Assembly (NCBI RefSeq): GCF_011038845.1
Contig: NZ_JAAKDW010000007.1
Coordinates: 1 to 64,000 of the forward strand
Reading direction: 5' to 3'
DNA from: Enterococcus sp. ZJ1622
GTDB lineage: Bacteria; Bacillota; Bacilli; Lactobacillales; Enterococcaceae
DNA length: 64,000 nucleotides
This document shows positions 63,591 through 64,000 of the stretch, in pieces; position 1 is the stretch's first letter, and the number at the start of each line of letters is the position of its first letter. A program made the position numbers and the translations under genes. Below the pieces are notes generated by a model, which was not told the DNA's origin, did no database searches, and saw nothing but the letters and a program-made list of their open reading frames with translations.

Positions 63591-63956
63591 ATGATCCAAA
63601 AAACACGAGTGATGCTTTATGTCGATGATGTGGAATTGATCTGCCAGTTTTTTGTTGAGAAGATCGGTGCGACACTCACAGAAACGATCGAGTTGCCGGA
63701 AGAATTCCAAAGTGTCGTCGTAACGATTTCCAAAGAGCTCGAATTAGGGATATTCCCAAAAGTATTCATCCAAAAATTCTCTCCGGAAGTATTAGGGCCA
63801 CCGCCTTCACTTGTCTTTTTTACGGATCAGTTCGAGGAAATCTATGAGAATATGGAGGAGCCGGGAGAAATCATGGAAAACAATGGCGTACTGACCTTCA
63901 ATTTTTCTGACCCGGAAGGAAATTATTTTGTTATCGGGAAATCTGAAAGCAGCTGA
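63591..63956 (+). CDS. VOC (glyoxalase-like) superfamily protein
   Basis: A 121-residue protein with the two beta-alpha-beta-beta-beta halves of the VOC fold: RVMLYVDDVELICQFFVEKI at the start and LTFNFSDPEGNYFVIG at the end. The usual metal ligands are not clear, so a binding or resistance-type role is as likely as catalysis. GAAAGAAGGGAC precedes the start. Confidence 0.75.
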   Translation: MIQKTRVMLYVDDVELICQFFVEKIGATLTETIELPEEFQSVVVTISKELELGIFPKVFIQKFSPEVLGPPPSLVFFTDQFEEIYENMEEPGEIMENNGVLTFNFSDPEGNYFVIGKSESS

Positions 63957-63985
63957 ACGGGCGCAAGCCAAAGGAGGATAAGACA

Positions 63986-64000
63986 ATGAATCTGATGGGA
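63986..64000 (+). CDS. Start of a further gene, cut by the window edge
   Basis: AAAGGAGG at 63970-63977 and an ATG at 63986 read MNLMG to the end of the window. Only five codons are visible, so no function can be given. Confidence 0.5.

Overview
The window looks like part of the chromosome of an Enterococcus of the E. faecium species group (E. faecium, durans, hirae, mundtii and relatives). Evidence: moderately low GC, a type II-A CRISPR-Cas locus with a Cas9 of 1340 residues and a Streptococcus/Enterococcus-type repeat and tracrRNA, a tyrosine-decarboxylase/transporter pair, oleate hydratase, many PTS systems and an Fst-type toxin locus. The species cannot be fixed from sequence reading alone.

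Layout. (1) Bases 1-14553 are the late half of a siphovirus-type prophage. The window opens on the tail end of an IS1182-like transposase. The major tail protein, Ig-like protein, tail assembly chaperones with a -1 slippery site, a 2172-residue tape measure, distal tail and baseplate genes, two holins and an amidase endolysin follow. (2) 14629-16301, on the minus strand, carries an FRG-domain protein and an ImmA/IrrE metalloprotease, an accessory pair at the prophage end. (3) 16302-17230 is a boundary zone with three tetraloop hairpins, a compact Fst-type type I toxin-antitoxin locus whose antisense RNA can be mapped by its promoter and terminator, and a 5'-truncated msrA. (4) 17613-24599 holds an aldo-keto reductase, a GntR-controlled PTS IIC plus family 1 glycosidase, and a complete cellobiose-type IIB-IIA-IIC operon behind a textbook sigma-54 promoter. 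(5) 24760-30514 holds a methyltransferase, a YrhK-like protein, a zinc alcohol dehydrogenase, an unknown membrane protein and oleate hydratase with a 42-residue companion. (6) 30850-37307 is the CRISPR-Cas locus: reverse-strand tracrRNA, cas9-cas1-cas2-csn2 and a short array of four spacers. (7) 37487-45536 holds two tandem DUF1622 proteins, an Mga-like regulator, an aromatic amino acid decarboxylase with its antiporter, a second amino acid permease and a YjbR-like protein. (8) 45587-53819 is a biotin-independent malonate decarboxylase cluster with a divergent LysR regulator. (9) 53924-60594 holds a frameshifted secreted or membrane protein and a sugar operon with a PRD regulator carrying its own EIIA, UlaB/UlaA-like IIB and IIC, a class II aldolase and a P-loop kinase. 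(10) 60940-64000 holds housekeeping-type Nudix, MarR, GNAT, B3/B4 and VOC genes.

How the parts work together. The two beta-glucoside systems at 18.8-24.6 kb are under different controls (GntR plus a CcpA-like site; sigma-54 plus an upstream palindrome), and the first lacks its own IIA/IIB, so it probably borrows them from the second. The malonate cluster encodes the enzyme, acyl carrier and the genes for making and loading the prosthetic group, but no recognisable malonate transporter, and a membrane acyltransferase inside it has an in-frame stop. The most interesting unlabelled structures are the Fst locus with paired direct repeats and complementary terminator loops, the FRG/ImmA pair, a dispersed hairpin repeat family (at 24.7, 28.2-28.6 and 60.6-60.8 kb) whose arms covary while the head and loop stay constant, and a possible frameshift-extended major tail protein.
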